Assembly (NCBI GenBank): GCA_009774375.1
Contig: VSNO01000045.1
Location: 1-27,419 of the forward strand
Source: Lachnospiraceae bacterium
Lineage (GTDB): Bacteria > Bacillota > Clostridia > Lachnospirales > Lachnospiraceae
Direction: 5' to 3'
Length of the DNA stretch: 27,419 nucleotides
The notes beneath the pieces were generated by a model. It saw nothing but the letters and a program-made list of their open reading frames with translations. It had not been told where the DNA came from and did no database searches. This document shows positions 7,908 to 15,789 of this stretch, in pieces; within the stretch, counting starts at the first letter, position 1; each line of letters starts with the position of its first letter. The translations under genes and the position numbers were made by a program.

Positions 7908-9686
7908 CTATACAACGTCCTGTAGCTGTGCCGTGTAGAGTTTGTAATACGCGCCTTTCTTCGCCATCAGCTCCCTTGCGTTGCCTTCCTCCACGATGCC
8001 GCCGTTGTCGATGACAAAGATGCGGTCTGCCTTCTGGATCGTGGACAGCCGGTGCGCGATGACAAAGGAGGTACGCCCCTTCAACAGGGCTTCGATCCCG
8101 TCCTGGACCAGCAGCTCTGTCTTGGTGTCGATGCTTGACGTTGCCTCGTCCAGTATCAGGATCTTTGGCATGCTGACCATTGTCCGGGCGAAGGCGAGCA
8201 GCTGCTTTTGTCCGACGGACAGGCCGCCGCCGCGTTCCTCCAGTTTCGTGTCATAGCCGTTGGGAAGCTTCGTGATGAAATCATGCGCGTGGACGGATTT
8301 TGCGGCGGCGATGATCTCCTCGTCCGTCGCGTCAAGCTTTCCATAGGCGATATTTTCGCGGATCGTTCCCGTGAACAGGAAATTGTCCTGTGTCATGATG
8401 CCCATCTGCTGCCGGAGGCTCTCAATGCTGACTTCTTTGATATCGTGTCCGTCGATCCTGATGACGCCTTTCTGGATATCATAGAAGCGGCTGATCAGAT
8501 TCACGATGGTGGTCTTTCCGGCGCCGGTAGGTCCTACGAGGGCGATCGTCTCTCCGGGGTTGATATGGAAGCTCACGTCGTTCAGGACATCCGTGCCCTC
8601 CTCGTAGGAGAAGCCGACATGTTCGAAGTCGACGGATCCAGTGATCCCGGGCATCTGTGTCACTCCGTCAGCATCCACGATCTCTGCATCTGTGTCCAGT
8701 ATCTCGAATATCCGCTCCGCACCGGAGATGTTTGTTATGAGCTGGTTGTAAAAGTTGCTCAGGTTCATGATCGGCTGCCAGAACATCGATATGTATGTGC
8801 CGAACGCCACGAGGGTTCCGACAGATACACTGTCGATCCCGAGGATCATGATGCCTGTAAACCACAATGATACATTTCCGAGTCCCCAGCAGAAATCGAT
8901 GACGGAACCAAAGGCATCTGCATAGAGCACTGCATCCATGAAAGAGCGCTGATGCTCGTCGACGAGGGTCTGAAAGGTTTCCCTGGTCTCTTCCTCGGCT
9001 GTAAAGCTCTGGATGATACGGATACCTGACAAGTCCTCATGCACAAAGGCGTTGAGATTTGAGGACTTTTTCCGGAAGGTCTGCCAGCGTTTGTGGGAGC
9101 GCACCTGTATGAACCATATCCCGGCGACCATGAGGGGAATGCTGATCAGTGCGGCGGCAGCGAGTTTTGCATTTTTGACAAACATGATGCAGACTACCGC
9201 GCAGATCGTGATGAAGTCCGGGATCAGGGTGGTGACACTGTTTGACAGCACGTCTTTCAGGGAGTTGATATCCCCGATGATGCGTGCAAGGATCTTTCCG
9301 GTCGGCCGGCTGTCAAAGAACTTAAAGTCAAGCGTCTGTATGTGGGTGTACAGCTGCTGCCGGATCGTGACCAGCACTTTATTGCATACCTTTGCCATGA
9401 TGTACATGCGGGCCTTCACGAGAATGATCAGGATCGCATTGAGAACCAGCGCGATCGCCGCGAGCCGGTACAGGCCAGTGTAGTCGCCGACTGATATATG
9501 GTCATCGATGGCGGACTCTATGATCAATGGATTGATGAGGCTGACACACACGCAGTACGCCATGATCAGCAGCACTGCGAAGATGGAAGCCTTGTGCGTG
9601 AGCAGGTAGGCGAACAGTCTGCCCAGTGTTCTGACCTTACTCACTTCATTCAGATTTTCGTCTTCCCTGTAGGAATTAACTGCCAC
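7908..9686 (-). CDS. heterodimeric ABC exporter subunit with intact catalytic site
   Basis: A 592-residue half-transporter: six-helix type I exporter membrane domain (about 1-340) followed by an ATPase domain. Motifs are Walker A GPTGAGKTT at 385-393, signature LSVGQ at 489-493 (second Gly changed to Val), Walker B ILILDE with catalytic Glu514, and switch His in VIAHRLS. It pairs with the upstream subunit, which has the opposite pattern, as in BmrCD/TM287-288-like multidrug exporters. GTG at 9686 is chosen because AAGGAGGT lies 7 nt upstream and the gene then overlaps the previous stop codon by 11 nt, a translational-coupling arrangement. A longer reading from 9863 would run far into the preceding gene and lacks support. 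The exported compound is unknown; a drug or peptide is plausible. Confidence 0.93.
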   Translation of the reverse strand: MAVNSYREDENLNEVSKVRTLGRLFAYLLTHKASIFAVLLIMAYCVCVSLINPLIIESAIDDHISVGDYTGLYRLAAIALVLNAILIILVKARMYIMAKVCNKVLVTIRQQLYTHIQTLDFKFFDSRPTGKILARIIGDINSLKDVLSNSVTTLIPDFITICAVVCIMFVKNAKLAAAALISIPLMVAGIWFIQVRSHKRWQTFRKKSSNLNAFVHEDLSGIRIIQSFTAEEETRETFQTLVDEHQRSFMDAVLYADAFGSVIDFCWGLGNVSLWFTGIMILGIDSVSVGTLVAFGTYISMFWQPIMNLSNFYNQLITNISGAERIFEILDTDAEIVDADGVTQMPGITGSVDFEHVGFSYEEGTDVLNDVSFHINPGETIALVGPTGAGKTTIVNLISRFYDIQKGVIRIDGHDIKEVSIESLRQQMGIMTQDNFLFTGTIRENIAYGKLDATDEEIIAAAKSVHAHDFITKLPNGYDTKLEERGGGLSVGQKQLLAFARTMVSMPKILILDEATSSIDTKTELLVQDGIEALLKGRTSFVIAHRLSTIQKADRIFVIDNGGIVEEGNARELMAKKGAYYKLYTAQLQDVV

Positions 9687-11448
9687 AATATGCACCTCCT
9701 TCCCTGACAGCAGCAGGCATGCCGGGATCTGCCGGCTCTCCGTACTGCGATACATAGGTGGTATAGTATAAGCCCTTTTTCGCAAGCAGTTCGTCGTGCG
9801 TCCCGCGCTCTGCGATCGAGCCGTTTTCGAGCACGATGATCTCGTCCGCGTGGCGCACGGCACTGATGCGGTGGGCGATGATGAGTTTTGTGGTATCAGG
9901 CAGCGCTTTCAGCGTTTTCTGGATCTCATGCTCTGTCTCCATATCCAGTGCGGAGGTCGAGTCGTCCATGATCAGGATCGGCGTATGCTTTGCAAACGCT
10001 CTCGCGATGCTGATGCGCTGTTTCTGCCCGCCCGAAAGCCCGACGCCGCGCTCACCGATGACGGTCTCGTACTCATCGGGCATTTTCTCTATGAAGCTGC
10101 TCGCCTGTGCGTCCCTGGAAGCTTTCCGCACGATCGTCTCATCAATGTACTCTTTTTTGCCGAGCTTTACATTTTCATTGATCGTATCTGAGAACAGGAA
10201 CACGTCCTGCATCACGATGGAAATACTTCCCCGGAGCTGTTTCAGGGAGAGTTCCCTGATGTCGACGCCATCTAAGCGGATACAGCCGTCCGTGGCATCA
10301 TACTGCCGCTGCAGTAGTTGTATCACGGAGGTTTTTCCCGCGCCGGTAGCGCCCATGATGCCGACCGTGGAGCCGGCGTCCGCCTCAAAGGTGATGTCGT
10401 GCAGGATCTCGTGCATATCTTCCTTATGGAAAGAGACATGCGAAAATTCAATCTTTCCCTGTACATTGTCCAGGGTGACTGGGGTGTCGGCCTCGGTGAT
10501 CACGGGTTTCTGTTCATATATTTTGGCGATCTTCTTGTTGGAGGCGATGCCGGCCGAGAAGTCGTTTGACAGCCAGCCGAGCATCTCCATGGGCCATACG
10601 ATGTTGTTAGAGTACTCGAGAAATGCCCCGAGCACGCCCAGGGTAATCGTTCCCTGGATCACAAGGCGTCCGCCGAGCAGAAGGATGATCATGGGCAGCA
10701 GCTTTGTGATGATCTGCAAATATGGATAATAGCGCACAAACACCCTGGACTGCCGCATATTGAGCTCGTAGTAGCGCTGGTTGTGCGACAGGAATTTACT
10801 GATCTCAAATTTTTCCCGTGCAAATGCCTTCACGGTGCGTACGCCTGCAAGGTTTTCTTCCGCCACGGTATTGAGGACCGCGTTCTCCTCGCTGATGTCC
10901 TCGTAGATCGAGCCGAGATGGCGCTCCATGCTGACAGCGATCAGCGCCGATAGCAGCATCGCGGCTGTCGGTATGACGGCGAGCGGCGCGTGGAGCCGGT
11001 ACATGCAGAAGAGCACGACACAGGTGTGAAAGATCACTTCAATGATCAGCATACTCACATAGGACAGGGTGTTCCAGATCCTGTCGACATCATCCTTTAC
11101 GCGTGCCATGAGCTCCCCAGTGTTTGTCTTGTCAAAGAAGCTGCTGCTCAGGCTCTGGATATGGTCAAACAGGTTTTTGCGCATGTCCGAGCCGACGGAT
11201 GAGCCCACCTTGTCAAACATATATTCCTTTGTGTACTGGAAGATGCAGCGTCCGACGCCGACGATCAGAATGCCGCCAAGCAGACAGGGCAGGATCGCAA
11301 GATCGCCGCCCAGGATCACGTCGTCTATGATATGCATGGTGAGCATCGGCGCCAGCATATCCAGGGAAACACTGATGATCAGCGATGTGATGGCAAAGAC
11401 GTAATGCCATTTGTATTCCCATATGTATGTTGATAATCTCTTTCTCAT
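9676..11448 (-). CDS. heterodimeric ABC exporter subunit with degenerate catalytic site
   Basis: A 590-residue half-transporter with a six-helix membrane domain (about 1-310) and an ATPase domain. Walker A is GATGAGKTS at 366-374 and the signature is a canonical LSGGQ at 471-475. In the Walker B region ILIMDD the catalytic glutamate is replaced by Asp496. Combined with the partner (intact Glu but LSVGQ signature), this gives one consensus and one degenerate nucleotide site, the hallmark of heterodimeric type I exporters. The ATG at 11448 is preceded by GAGGGAGGG with 9-nt spacing. It is the first structural gene of the operon, about 60 nt downstream of a strong hairpin-T7 terminator and a leader ORF, so expression probably depends on readthrough of that terminator. 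Confidence 0.93.
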   Translation of the reverse strand: MRKRLSTYIWEYKWHYVFAITSLIISVSLDMLAPMLTMHIIDDVILGGDLAILPCLLGGILIVGVGRCIFQYTKEYMFDKVGSSVGSDMRKNLFDHIQSLSSSFFDKTNTGELMARVKDDVDRIWNTLSYVSMLIIEVIFHTCVVLFCMYRLHAPLAVIPTAAMLLSALIAVSMERHLGSIYEDISEENAVLNTVAEENLAGVRTVKAFAREKFEISKFLSHNQRYYELNMRQSRVFVRYYPYLQIITKLLPMIILLLGGRLVIQGTITLGVLGAFLEYSNNIVWPMEMLGWLSNDFSAGIASNKKIAKIYEQKPVITEADTPVTLDNVQGKIEFSHVSFHKEDMHEILHDITFEADAGSTVGIMGATGAGKTSVIQLLQRQYDATDGCIRLDGVDIRELSLKQLRGSISIVMQDVFLFSDTINENVKLGKKEYIDETIVRKASRDAQASSFIEKMPDEYETVIGERGVGLSGGQKQRISIARAFAKHTPILIMDDSTSALDMETEHEIQKTLKALPDTTKLIIAHRISAVRHADEIIVLENGSIAERGTHDELLAKKGLYYTTYVSQYGEPADPGMPAAVREGGAYCGS

Positions 11449-11508
11449 AAAAGACAGTTCCCTCCCTCGGATCGTTCTCCGGCGTATCGTCCCAAAGCAA
11501 AAAGGTAC

Positions 11509-11539
11509 AAAAAAACCTCATGGTAAAATCACCATGAGG
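11509..11539 (-). terminator. leader terminator (probable attenuator) of the ABC exporter operon
   Basis: Read on the - strand, CCTCATGGT / ACCATGAGG form a perfect 9-bp stem with a 6-nt loop, followed by seven T residues. It lies downstream of the 28-codon leader ORF and upstream of the exporter genes, with no other - strand gene before it, so it can only end transcripts that start at the leader promoter. A smaller 7-bp hairpin (ATGACGG / CTGTCAT with one G-T pair, about 11545-11563) lies between the leader stop and this terminator. Confidence 0.88.
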
Positions 11540-11577
11540 CCGGATGACAGGATGTCCGTCATATAATGTACTTTAGA

Positions 11578-11664
11578 TCAGACACAAGATACCCCGGAGA
11601 TAATTTTACGGTTGAATAACGTTATGGATCGATTTGTCGTTCTGTTTCCTGACTTATTAGACAT
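11578..11664 (-). CDS. 28-residue leader peptide of the ABC exporter operon
   Basis: A short ORF begins with ATG at 11664, preceded by a textbook AAAGGAGG Shine-Dalgarno with 7-nt spacing, and ends with TGA at 11578-11580. The peptide starts MSNKSGNRTTN and ends GVSCV; it is basic (four Arg, two Lys), with no membrane segment. Its position between promoter and terminator, its short length and its stronger ribosome binding site than most genes in the window point to a regulatory leader. Ribosome progress over codons 19-24 would cover a segment able to pair with the terminator stem region (see findings). B. subtilis BmrB, upstream of the BmrCD multidrug exporter, is a known precedent for this design. 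That this peptide does the same is inference; I do not recognise its sequence. Confidence 0.7.
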   Translation of the reverse strand: MSNKSGNRTTNRSITLFNRKIISGVSCV

Positions 11665-11708
11665 CGTACTACCTCCTTTCCTGCGTGTTATAAAAAACTA
11701 CTTTATTT

Positions 11709-11737
11709 ACCATACTCTTATTTTGAGGGACTGTCAA
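11709..11737 (-). promoter_or_regulatory. sigma-A promoter of the leader-ABC exporter operon
   Basis: On the - strand a perfect TTGACA (11732-11737) and TATGGT (11709-11714) are separated by exactly 17 bp, about 45 nt upstream of the leader start codon. It is the best -35 box in the window. The region up to gpmI is AT-rich and contains the divergent gpmI promoter. Confidence 0.75.
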
Positions 11738-11754
11738 CTTATTTTTCAAAAATA

Positions 11755-11783
11755 TTGCGTATATCTGGAAAAAAGTGTATACT
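11755..11783 (+). promoter_or_regulatory. candidate promoter for gpmI
   Basis: TTGCGT at 11755-11760 and TATACT at 11778-11783 are separated by 17 bp, placing a start site near 11790 and giving a leader of about 58 nt. It is divergent from the ABC operon promoter, with only 17 bp between the two -35 boxes, so a regulator binding there could affect both. Confidence 0.6.
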
Positions 11784-11847
11784 TTAAACGAGTGTATTGA
11801 TTTAAAATGCATTACTAAAATATAGATATGGAAAAGGAGAATGGCAA

Positions 11848-13389
11848 ATGAGCAGGAAGACGACAGTGTTAATGATTCTTGACGGTTATGGATTAAATGA
11901 AAAGACAGAGCACAATGCGGTGGCGCTCGGAAAGACACCTGTGATGGACAGGCTGATGAAGGAGTATCCGTTCGTGCAGGGAAACGCGAGCGGTATGGCA
12001 GTAGGGCTTCCCGACGGACAGATGGGCAATTCCGAGGTAGGGCATCTCAACATGGGCGCCGGGAGGATCGTGTATCAGGAGCTGACAAGGATCACAAAGG
12101 AGATCCAGGACGGGACGTTCTTTGAGAATCCTGCGCTGCTGGAGGCGGTGGAGAACTGCAAGGCAAAGAACTCCGCGCTCCACATGTTCGGGCTGCTGTC
12201 GGACGGCGGTGTCCACAGTCACAATACACATCTGTACGGGCTGCTCGAGCTCGCAAAGAGAAACGGATTGTCCGAGGTCTATGTACACTGCTTCCTCGAC
12301 GGGCGCGACACGCCTCCTGCATCGGGAAAAGGTTTTGCGGAGGAGCTCGAGGCAAAGATGGCAGAGATCGGTGTCGGCAGGATCGCATCTGTCATGGGAC
12401 GCTACTATGCGATGGACAGGGACAACAACTACGACCGCGTGCAGAAGGCGTATGAGGCGATGACGGAGGGCAAGGGTGAGCAGGCATCGTCCGGTCCTGC
12501 AGGGATCCAGCAGTCCTATGACAACGACAAGACAGACGAGTTCGTGCTTCCGACTGTGGTGGCGGAGAACGGAAAAGCGATCGCGACGATCAAGGACGGC
12601 GATTCGATCATCTTCTTCAACTTCAGACCGGACCGTGCAAGGGAGATCACCAGGGCATTCTGCGATGACGATTTCAAAGGCTTTGACAGAAAGCGCCTTG
12701 ATGTGAAATACGTATGCTTCTCCGACTATGACCCGACGATCCCGAACAAGTCTGTCGCATTCCACAAGATATCGGTCACAAATACCTTTGGCGAGTGGCT
12801 TGCGGCGAACAATATGACTCAGGCGAGGATCGCGGAGACAGAGAAGTACGCCCATGTTACCTTCTTCTTTAACGGCGGCGTGGAGGAGCCGAACGAGGGT
12901 GAGGACAGGGTGCTCGTGCCGTCTCCGAAGGAAGTCGCGACCTATGACTTAAAACCGGAGATGAGTGCCTACACTGTGTGCGACAAGCTCACGGAAGCGA
13001 TCAGATCCGGCAAGTATGATGTGATCATCATCAATTTCGCAAATCCCGACATGGTGGGGCATACAGGCGTGGAGGAGGCTGCGATCAAGGCAGTCGAAGC
13101 GGTTGACGAGTGTGTGGGCAAGGCAGTCGAGGCGATCCTTGAAGTGAACGGCACGATGTTTATCTGTGCGGATCACGGTAATGCGGAGCAGCTTGTCGAT
13201 TATGAGACTGGCGCACCGTTCACGGCGCACACGACGAATCCGGTTCCGTTTATCCTCGTGAACTATGATCCGGCGTACACGCTGCGCGAGGGCGGCTGCC
13301 TTGCGGACATCGTGCCGACCCTGATCGAGACGATGGGCATGCAGCAGCCTGCGGAGATGACAGGCAAGTCGCTGCTGGTGCGCAGATAA
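11848..13389 (+). CDS. gpmI: 2,3-bisphosphoglycerate-independent phosphoglycerate mutase
   Basis: A 513-residue glycolytic enzyme interconverting 3- and 2-phosphoglycerate by a Mn2+-dependent phosphoserine mechanism. It has the alkaline-phosphatase-like N-terminal motif MILDGYGLN with a metal-binding Asp, the catalytic Ser62 in GNSEVGHLNMGAGR, the substrate motif DGRDTPP at about residues 150-156, and the C-terminal metal ligands in NPDMVGHTG and CADHGNAE. Length is normal. The start ATG follows AAAAGGAGAATGGCAA. It heads the conserved Firmicute block gpmI-eno-secG-rnr-smpB, which is interrupted here by a Uma2-type gene. Its substrate-to-product step is immediately followed by enolase in the pathway and on the chromosome. 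Confidence 0.97.
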   Translation: MSRKTTVLMILDGYGLNEKTEHNAVALGKTPVMDRLMKEYPFVQGNASGMAVGLPDGQMGNSEVGHLNMGAGRIVYQELTRITKEIQDGTFFENPALLEAVENCKAKNSALHMFGLLSDGGVHSHNTHLYGLLELAKRNGLSEVYVHCFLDGRDTPPASGKGFAEELEAKMAEIGVGRIASVMGRYYAMDRDNNYDRVQKAYEAMTEGKGEQASSGPAGIQQSYDNDKTDEFVLPTVVAENGKAIATIKDGDSIIFFNFRPDRAREITRAFCDDDFKGFDRKRLDVKYVCFSDYDPTIPNKSVAFHKISVTNTFGEWLAANNMTQARIAETEKYAHVTFFFNGGVEEPNEGEDRVLVPSPKEVATYDLKPEMSAYTVCDKLTEAIRSGKYDVIIINFANPDMVGHTGVEEAAIKAVEAVDECVGKAVEAILEVNGTMFICADHGNAEQLVDYETGAPFTAHTTNPVPFILVNYDPAYTLREGGCLADIVPTLIETMGMQQPAEMTGKSLLVRR

Positions 13390-13424
13390 GGAACTGTGCT
13401 CAGACCACAGGGAGGTTTTGGAAT

Positions 13425-13970
13425 ATGGATATATTGCCTAAAGGGCGGGTATATACAATTGAGGATATCTATGCACTGCCGGACGGGGTGCGCGCAGAGC
13501 TGGTCGACGGTAAAATTTACTACATGGCAATGCCGGGTAGGATGCATCAGAAGTTACTGCATTTTTTTGACATGACGATAGCAAATTTTATTGACAATCA
13601 GAACGCAGAGTGCGAAATCTATCCGGCTCCATTTGCAGTGTTTCTGGATAAGGATGACACAGCTTATTTTGAACCGGATCTCTCTGTGATCTGTGACACA
13701 TCCAAATTAGATGAAAAGGGCTGTCATGGCGCGCCGGACTGGATCATCGAGATCGTCTCGCCGGGCAGTAAGTCTATGGATTATTTTACAAAGCTGATGA
13801 AATATCAGGCTGCCGGAGTCCGGGAGTACTGGATCGTTAATCCGGTTAAGGAACAGATCATGGTGTATCAGTTTGAGGAGGGCAGTGTAAAGGAAGTAGA
13901 GACATATTCTTTTGACGAGGATGTTCCGGTTGGGATCTATGAGGATTTCTCGATCAGGGTGCAGATGTAG
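13425..13970 (+). CDS. Uma2-family (DUF820) putative restriction-endonuclease-fold protein
   Basis: A 181-residue protein of the Uma2 family, which has a PD-(D/E)XK nuclease fold and is abundant in cyanobacteria but scattered elsewhere. Visible family features are the N-terminal YTIEDIYALPDG and RAELVDGKIY (Glu25), the EPDLSVI motif with Asp85, and WIIEIVSPGSK with Glu109, followed by KLMKYQAAGVREYWIVNP. These are consistent with an intact nuclease active site. The biological role of the family is not established; many copies behave like mobile or transposon-associated genes. The start follows AGGGAGGTTTTGGAAT, 35 nt after gpmI, and a strong terminator follows. It separates gpmI from eno, which are normally adjacent in relatives, so it is probably an insertion into the glycolytic operon. 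Confidence 0.88.
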   Translation: MDILPKGRVYTIEDIYALPDGVRAELVDGKIYYMAMPGRMHQKLLHFFDMTIANFIDNQNAECEIYPAPFAVFLDKDDTAYFEPDLSVICDTSKLDEKGCHGAPDWIIEIVSPGSKSMDYFTKLMKYQAAGVREYWIVNPVKEQIMVYQFEEGSVKEVETYSFDEDVPVGIYEDFSIRVQM

Positions 13971-14000
13971 CTGGAAAATGCTGTATACAGACGCATAAGG

Positions 14001-14039
14001 AAATACAGGAGACTGTGAAAAGTTCTCCTGTATTTTTTT
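14001..14039 (+). terminator. intrinsic terminator after the Uma2-family gene
   Basis: A perfect 12-bp inverted repeat (AAATACAGGAGA / TCTCCTGTATTT) with an 11-nt loop runs into a T tract. It should stop gpmI-Uma2 transcripts before eno. Confidence 0.9.
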
Positions 14040-14133
14040 GCGCGTTTCGGGAATACTGTTGTTGATATCCTGTATTCCTGCTCCGGTTGTCCGGCGCGGG
14101 ATGCAGAGAAGCGGAAAGTTTAGGAGGGCAGTT

Positions 14134-15516
14134 ATGAGAGCAGCATATTTAAAGATCACGGACGTGCATGCGCGGGAAGTGCTGGATTCCCGCGGGAATC
14201 CGACAGTGGAGGCAGTGGTGACAGTCAATGACAGATGGGAAGGGCGGGCGAGCGTACCGTCGGGGGCGAGCACCGGCAAATTCGAGGCAGTGGAACTCAG
14301 GGACGGCGAGATGCGCTATATGGGACTTGGCGTGGAGAAAGCGGTCAACAATGTGAACACGAAGATCAGGGATAAACTCGTAGGTATCGACGTGTGCGAT
14401 CAGAAACGGATCGACCACATTCTGGTGGACACGGACGGGACGGACAACAAGGGCAATCTGGGGGCAAACGCCACACTGAGCGTGTCGATGGCAGCCGCGC
14501 GGGCAGCCGCAGATGCGCTGGGAATGCCGCTATACCGGTATCTTGGCGGTGTGAAACCGGACAGGCTTCCTGTGCCGATGATGAACATCTTAAACGGTGG
14601 CAGACACGCTACGAACACGGTGGATTTCCAGGAGTTTATGATCATGCCGGTCTCAGCGGCGAACTTCCGCGAGGCGCTCCGGATCTGCGCGGAGATCTAT
14701 CACAATCTCAAAAAAATATGTCATAAGAGAGGACTCTCGACTGGCGTGGGTGATGAGGGCGGATTTGCGCCGGATCTTCCTGATGCGTTTGCCGTGCTTG
14801 ACCTGATCGTGGAGGCGGTCAAGGCAGCGGGCTATGTGCCGGGGCAGGACATCAGGATCGCGCTCGATGTGGCAGCTTCCGAGCTGTACAATGAGGAGGA
14901 CGGCACGTATCATTTCAGCGGTGAGACGGAGCTGAAGCGCAGACAGGGTCTGGCAGACAATGGGGCGTGCGCGTGCTACGAAGCGGGAGGCGCAGCCGGC
15001 TGCGTGGACGAGGATTATGTGATCAGGCGCACCACGGAGGAGATGATCGTCTATTATGAGCGGTTGATCGAGCGCTATCCGATCATATCGATCGAGGATG
15101 GTCTGGCGGAGGACGACTGGGACGGCTGGGCGGAGCTCACCAGGCGCATCGGGGACAAGGTCCAGCTTGTGGGGGATGATCTGTTTGTCACCAACACAAA
15201 GCGCCTTGACGCCGGGATCAAGAAGCGGGTGGCAAATGCGATCCTTGTCAAAGTGAACCAGATCGGTACGGTGAGCGAGGCGGTCGAGGCTGTGGAGATG
15301 GCACAGCACAATGCATACAAGGCGGTGATCAGCCACAGGAGCGGTGAGACGGAGGATCCCTTTATCGCGGATCTTGCGGTGGCGATGAATGCCGGACAGA
15401 TCAAGACCGGCGCGCCGTGCAGGAGCGACCGCGTGGCAAAGTACAACCAGCTCTTGCGCATCGAGGAGAAGATCGATATCGTTTCCAGATATCTGGATCC
15501 TTTTAACAAGATATAA
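14134..15516 (+). CDS. eno: enolase with an approximately 32-residue internal insertion
   Basis: A 460-residue enolase converting 2-phosphoglycerate to phosphoenolpyruvate; it is cytoplasmic and Mg2+-dependent. Catalytic Glu208 (GDEGGFAPDL), metal ligands Asp245 (ALDVAASE), Glu321 (SIEDGL) and Asp349 (GDDLF), catalytic Lys373 (LVKVNQIGT) and the ISHRSGETED and KTGAPCRSDRVAKYNQ signatures are all present. The protein is about 30 residues longer than usual because of an insertion at about 266-298, between the Asp245 strand and SIEDGL, with Cys279, Cys281 and Cys290 and many Gly/Ala. ATG 14134 is chosen because AGGAGGG precedes it and the protein begins with the family-typical ITDVHAREVLDSRGNPTVE; in-frame codons upstream to 14038 overlap the terminator. 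Confidence 0.97.
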   Translation: MRAAYLKITDVHAREVLDSRGNPTVEAVVTVNDRWEGRASVPSGASTGKFEAVELRDGEMRYMGLGVEKAVNNVNTKIRDKLVGIDVCDQKRIDHILVDTDGTDNKGNLGANATLSVSMAAARAAADALGMPLYRYLGGVKPDRLPVPMMNILNGGRHATNTVDFQEFMIMPVSAANFREALRICAEIYHNLKKICHKRGLSTGVGDEGGFAPDLPDAFAVLDLIVEAVKAAGYVPGQDIRIALDVAASELYNEEDGTYHFSGETELKRRQGLADNGACACYEAGGAAGCVDEDYVIRRTTEEMIVYYERLIERYPIISIEDGLAEDDWDGWAELTRRIGDKVQLVGDDLFVTNTKRLDAGIKKRVANAILVKVNQIGTVSEAVEAVEMAQHNAYKAVISHRSGETEDPFIADLAVAMNAGQIKTGAPCRSDRVAKYNQLLRIEEKIDIVSRYLDPFNKI

Positions 15517-15523
15517 CAAAACC

Positions 15524-15589
15524 AATTTATGTAAATTTCCACAACTATTGTCTGACAAATATGGGCAAAATGCGAAATTTACATAAATT
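15524..15589. repeat. 15-bp perfect inverted repeat after eno
   Basis: AATTTATGTAAATTT at 15524-15538 and its exact reverse complement at 15575-15589 are separated by 36 nt, starting 8 nt after the enolase stop. It is AT-rich and lacks a clean T tract, so it may be a weak terminator, an mRNA 3' stabiliser or a protein-binding site. Confidence 0.7.
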
Positions 15590-15680
15590 TTTGAAATAAT
15601 ATAAAAAATACCAAAAATTCACCGATATATATAATGCGCAGCGAAATATGAGTGAAAACAGCGATAAGAGATGTGTAACA

Positions 15681-15789
15681 ATACCCTAATATGCCAAAAA
15701 CAGATCTTAAAACTGTTTGAATGAGTATTTTCAAGATAGGGTGTCTAATGGTCTGGATCCGTATTCAGAGTATTAGATACCCTATTTTG
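15681..15789 (+). ncRNA. candidate structured RNA / switch-like leader upstream of secG
   Basis: Arms at 15732-15749 and 15772-15789 pair over all 18 positions, with two G-U pairs on the + strand that would be mismatches on the other strand, which favours a + strand RNA. Within the loop TCTG / CAGA can add four pairs. An upstream ATACCCTA (15681-15688) duplicates the right-arm ATACCCTA and can pair instead with the left arm (15737-15744). AAACAG at 15698-15703 can likewise pair locally with CTGTTT (15713-15718) or, as AAAACAGA, with the downstream TCTGTTTT (15793-15800). I do not recognise it as a known RNA family. Confidence 0.45.

Noticed and set aside
9687..9863. A 59-codon N-terminal extension of the second ABC subunit
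   Set aside because: It would lie inside the preceding ABC gene in another frame, with no ribosome binding site, whereas GTG 9686 has AAGGAGGT at ideal spacing.
11449..11847. T-box or metabolite riboswitch upstream of the ABC operon
   Set aside because: I see no T-box sequence, specifier loop or known aptamer core. A leader ORF plus terminator explains the region better.
11612..11938. Short frames on both strands in the ABC-gpmI divergent region
   Set aside because: They lack Shine-Dalgarno sequences and overlap both promoters and the gpmI start. Only the 28-codon leader has a proper ribosome binding site.
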